64,000 nucleotides of DNA from Sphingomonas sp. IC081 (lineage in GTDB: Bacteria; Pseudomonadota; Alphaproteobacteria; Sphingomonadales; Sphingomonadaceae): the NCBI RefSeq assembly GCF_006874585.1, contig NZ_CP029761.1, positions 1,747,001 through 1,811,000 on the forward strand, given 5' to 3'. The stretch's first letter is position 1, and each line of letters starts with the position of its first letter. The notes beneath the pieces are model-generated. The model was not told where the DNA came from. It saw only the letters and a program-made list of their open reading frames with translations, and searched no databases. Below are positions 63,023 through 64,000 of the stretch, one piece after another. The position numbers were made by a program, and so were the translations under genes.

Positions 63023-64000
63023 TCATGAATCTATCGCTTCAGTCGACAAGAGTTCCTGGTCGTCTTCCTCGCCCAGCACGAGATCGATGAGTGCCGGTGC
63101 TTCGGATCCCTCCAGCGTCTCTACGTCTCGAAGCTTGCGGCTGACCGCACGGGTGCGCTTGCCAGCCTCGTCTACGGTCTTGCGGGCGGTGTCGAGCTGC
63201 TTGCCGAGCTTCTCCCAAACTTGCCCGTACTTGAGGAACTCGGCCTTCGCTGCGCCGAGGACCTGCCAGACCTCGCTTGAACGCTTTTCGATCGCCAGCG
63301 TGCGGAACCCCATCTGCAGGCTGCTAAGGAGCGCGGCAAGCGTGGTGGGCCCCTGGATCATGACGCGGTGCTTGGTTTGAATCTCGCTGGCAAGGCCGGG
63401 GCGGCGGATCACCTCGGCGAACAGGCCTTCGGTCGGCAGGTACATGATCGCGAAATCGGTCGAATGCGGCGGGTGGACGTATTTCTCGCAGATCGTCTTC
63501 GCCTGAAGCTTGATGGCTCGCTCAAGGTCCAGCGCAGCCTTCTCGACGTCATCGACCGCTCCGCTATCCTGCGCGACGAGGAGACGGTCGTAATCCTCAT
63601 GCGGAAACTTTGCGTCGATCGGCAGCCAGAGCGGCATGTCCTCGCCGGAACGGCCGGGCAGCCGGACCGCAAATTCGACGATCTCGCCGGAATCGGGCCG
63701 GATACGGACGTTCGTCGCGAACTGGTCCTTCGTCAGCATGTCCTCGAGCAGCATGCCGAGTTGGACCTCGCCCCAGCCGCCGCGTGACTTCACATTGCTG
63801 AGGACGCGCTTCAGATCGCCCACGCCGGTGGCGAGGTTCTGCATCTCGCCAAGCCCCTTGTGGACCTGCTCGAGGCGTTCGCTCACGAGCTGGAAGGATT
63901 CGCCGAGCCGCTTCTCCAGCGTGCCCTGCAGTTTTTCCTCGACCGTCGCGCGCATCTTCTCGAGCTTGTCCGCATTGTCGGTGCGGAGGGTATCGAGGCT
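63023..64000 (-). CDS. rmuC: DNA recombination protein RmuC (5' part beyond window)
   Basis: The frame is open to the right window edge, so the N-terminus (membrane anchor and first coiled coil) is outside. Visible are coiled-coil sequence (EEKLQGTLEKRLGESFQLVS), the RmuC core LKRVLSNVKSRGGWGEVQLG, WLPIDAKFPHEDYDRLL, TDFAIMYLPTEGLFAEVIRR and GPTTLAALLSSLQMGFRTLA, with the restriction-enzyme-like IDAKFP strand. RmuC limits inversions and rearrangements. It is probably a chromosomal neighbour of the integrated element. The C-terminal tail after residue 290 of the visible part is acidic. Confidence 0.92.
   Translation of the reverse strand, partial: SLDTLRTDNADKLEKMRATVEEKLQGTLEKRLGESFQLVSERLEQVHKGLGEMQNLATGVGDLKRVLSNVKSRGGWGEVQLGMLLEDMLTKDQFATNVRIRPDSGEIVEFAVRLPGRSGEDMPLWLPIDAKFPHEDYDRLLVAQDSGAVDDVEKAALDLERAIKLQAKTICEKYVHPPHSTDFAIMYLPTEGLFAEVIRRPGLASEIQTKHRVMIQGPTTLAALLSSLQMGFRTLAIEKRSSEVWQVLGAAKAEFLKYGQVWEKLGKQLDTARKTVDEAGKRTRAVSRKLRDVETLEGSEAPALIDLVLGEEDDQELLSTEAIDS

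Overview
The window reads as an alphaproteobacterial, probably sphingomonad (Sphingobium/Sphingomonas/Novosphingobium-like), replicon. This is an inference from high GC, the pta-ackA-fabI gene order, the plasmid families present (DUF736, DUF2493, DUF3560, PRTRC) and the mix of insertion sequences. No rRNA, intact tRNA or CRISPR array was seen.

Layout. (1) 1-7445: a tightly coupled rightward operon of housekeeping type: phosphate acetyltransferase (truncated by the window edge), acetate kinase, enoyl-ACP reductase, outer-membrane phospholipase A, a complete Mla-type lipid transporter (permease, ATPase, MCE protein) and its auxiliary lipoprotein. A convergent TetR-like gene at its end is cut by an IS3-family element (7778-9300). 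(2) 9350-16740: a mobilisation module read leftward: ribbon-helix-helix protein, small protein, TraD/VirD4-type coupling protein, MobF-type relaxase/helicase, Mrr-like nuclease and lytic transglycosylase, preceded by a palindrome-rich region that may hold operators and oriT. No mating-pore (T4SS) genes are in view. (3) 16741-24020: plasmid-type genes (DUF2493, DUF736), a PIN/Phd toxin-antitoxin pair, two striking inverted-repeat regions and an IS110-family element. (4) 24028-39092: a long leftward array of small, mostly unrecognised accessory proteins, including a SLOG-like protein, a frameshifted GHKL ATPase and a DUF3560 protein. It is interrupted by an IS256-family element that itself carries an IS1182-family element. 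(5) 39164-44308: a 1714-aa DNA methyltransferase-helicase fusion of the DarB antirestriction kind. (6) 44429-53671: a complete PRTRC cassette: an E1-like ThiF protein, JAB/JAMM protease (A), protein B with an E2-like cysteine motif, F, the short protein C ending in Gly, E, and a ParB fused to a primase/Toprim-like half. (7) 53955-55369: divergent small genes, a DUF2285-like regulator and a winged-helix protein with a Cys cluster. (8) 55470-62269: a tRNA 3'-end attachment-like site beside a tyrosine integrase gene destroyed by an IS21 element, which itself carries a second IS21 element, plus a frameshift. (9) 62450-64000: a small unknown gene and rmuC, probably chromosomal.

Taken together, 9.5-55.8 kb looks like the backbone and maintenance region of an integrated conjugative or mobilisable element or plasmid. 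Its integrase is dead and it carries several IS scars. The most unusual content is the PRTRC cassette. By known family relationships it could be a ubiquitin-like conjugation and deconjugation pathway (Ub-like C, E1 ThiF, E2-like B, JAB A) wired to a ParB/primase fusion and lying next to a DarB-like giant protein.
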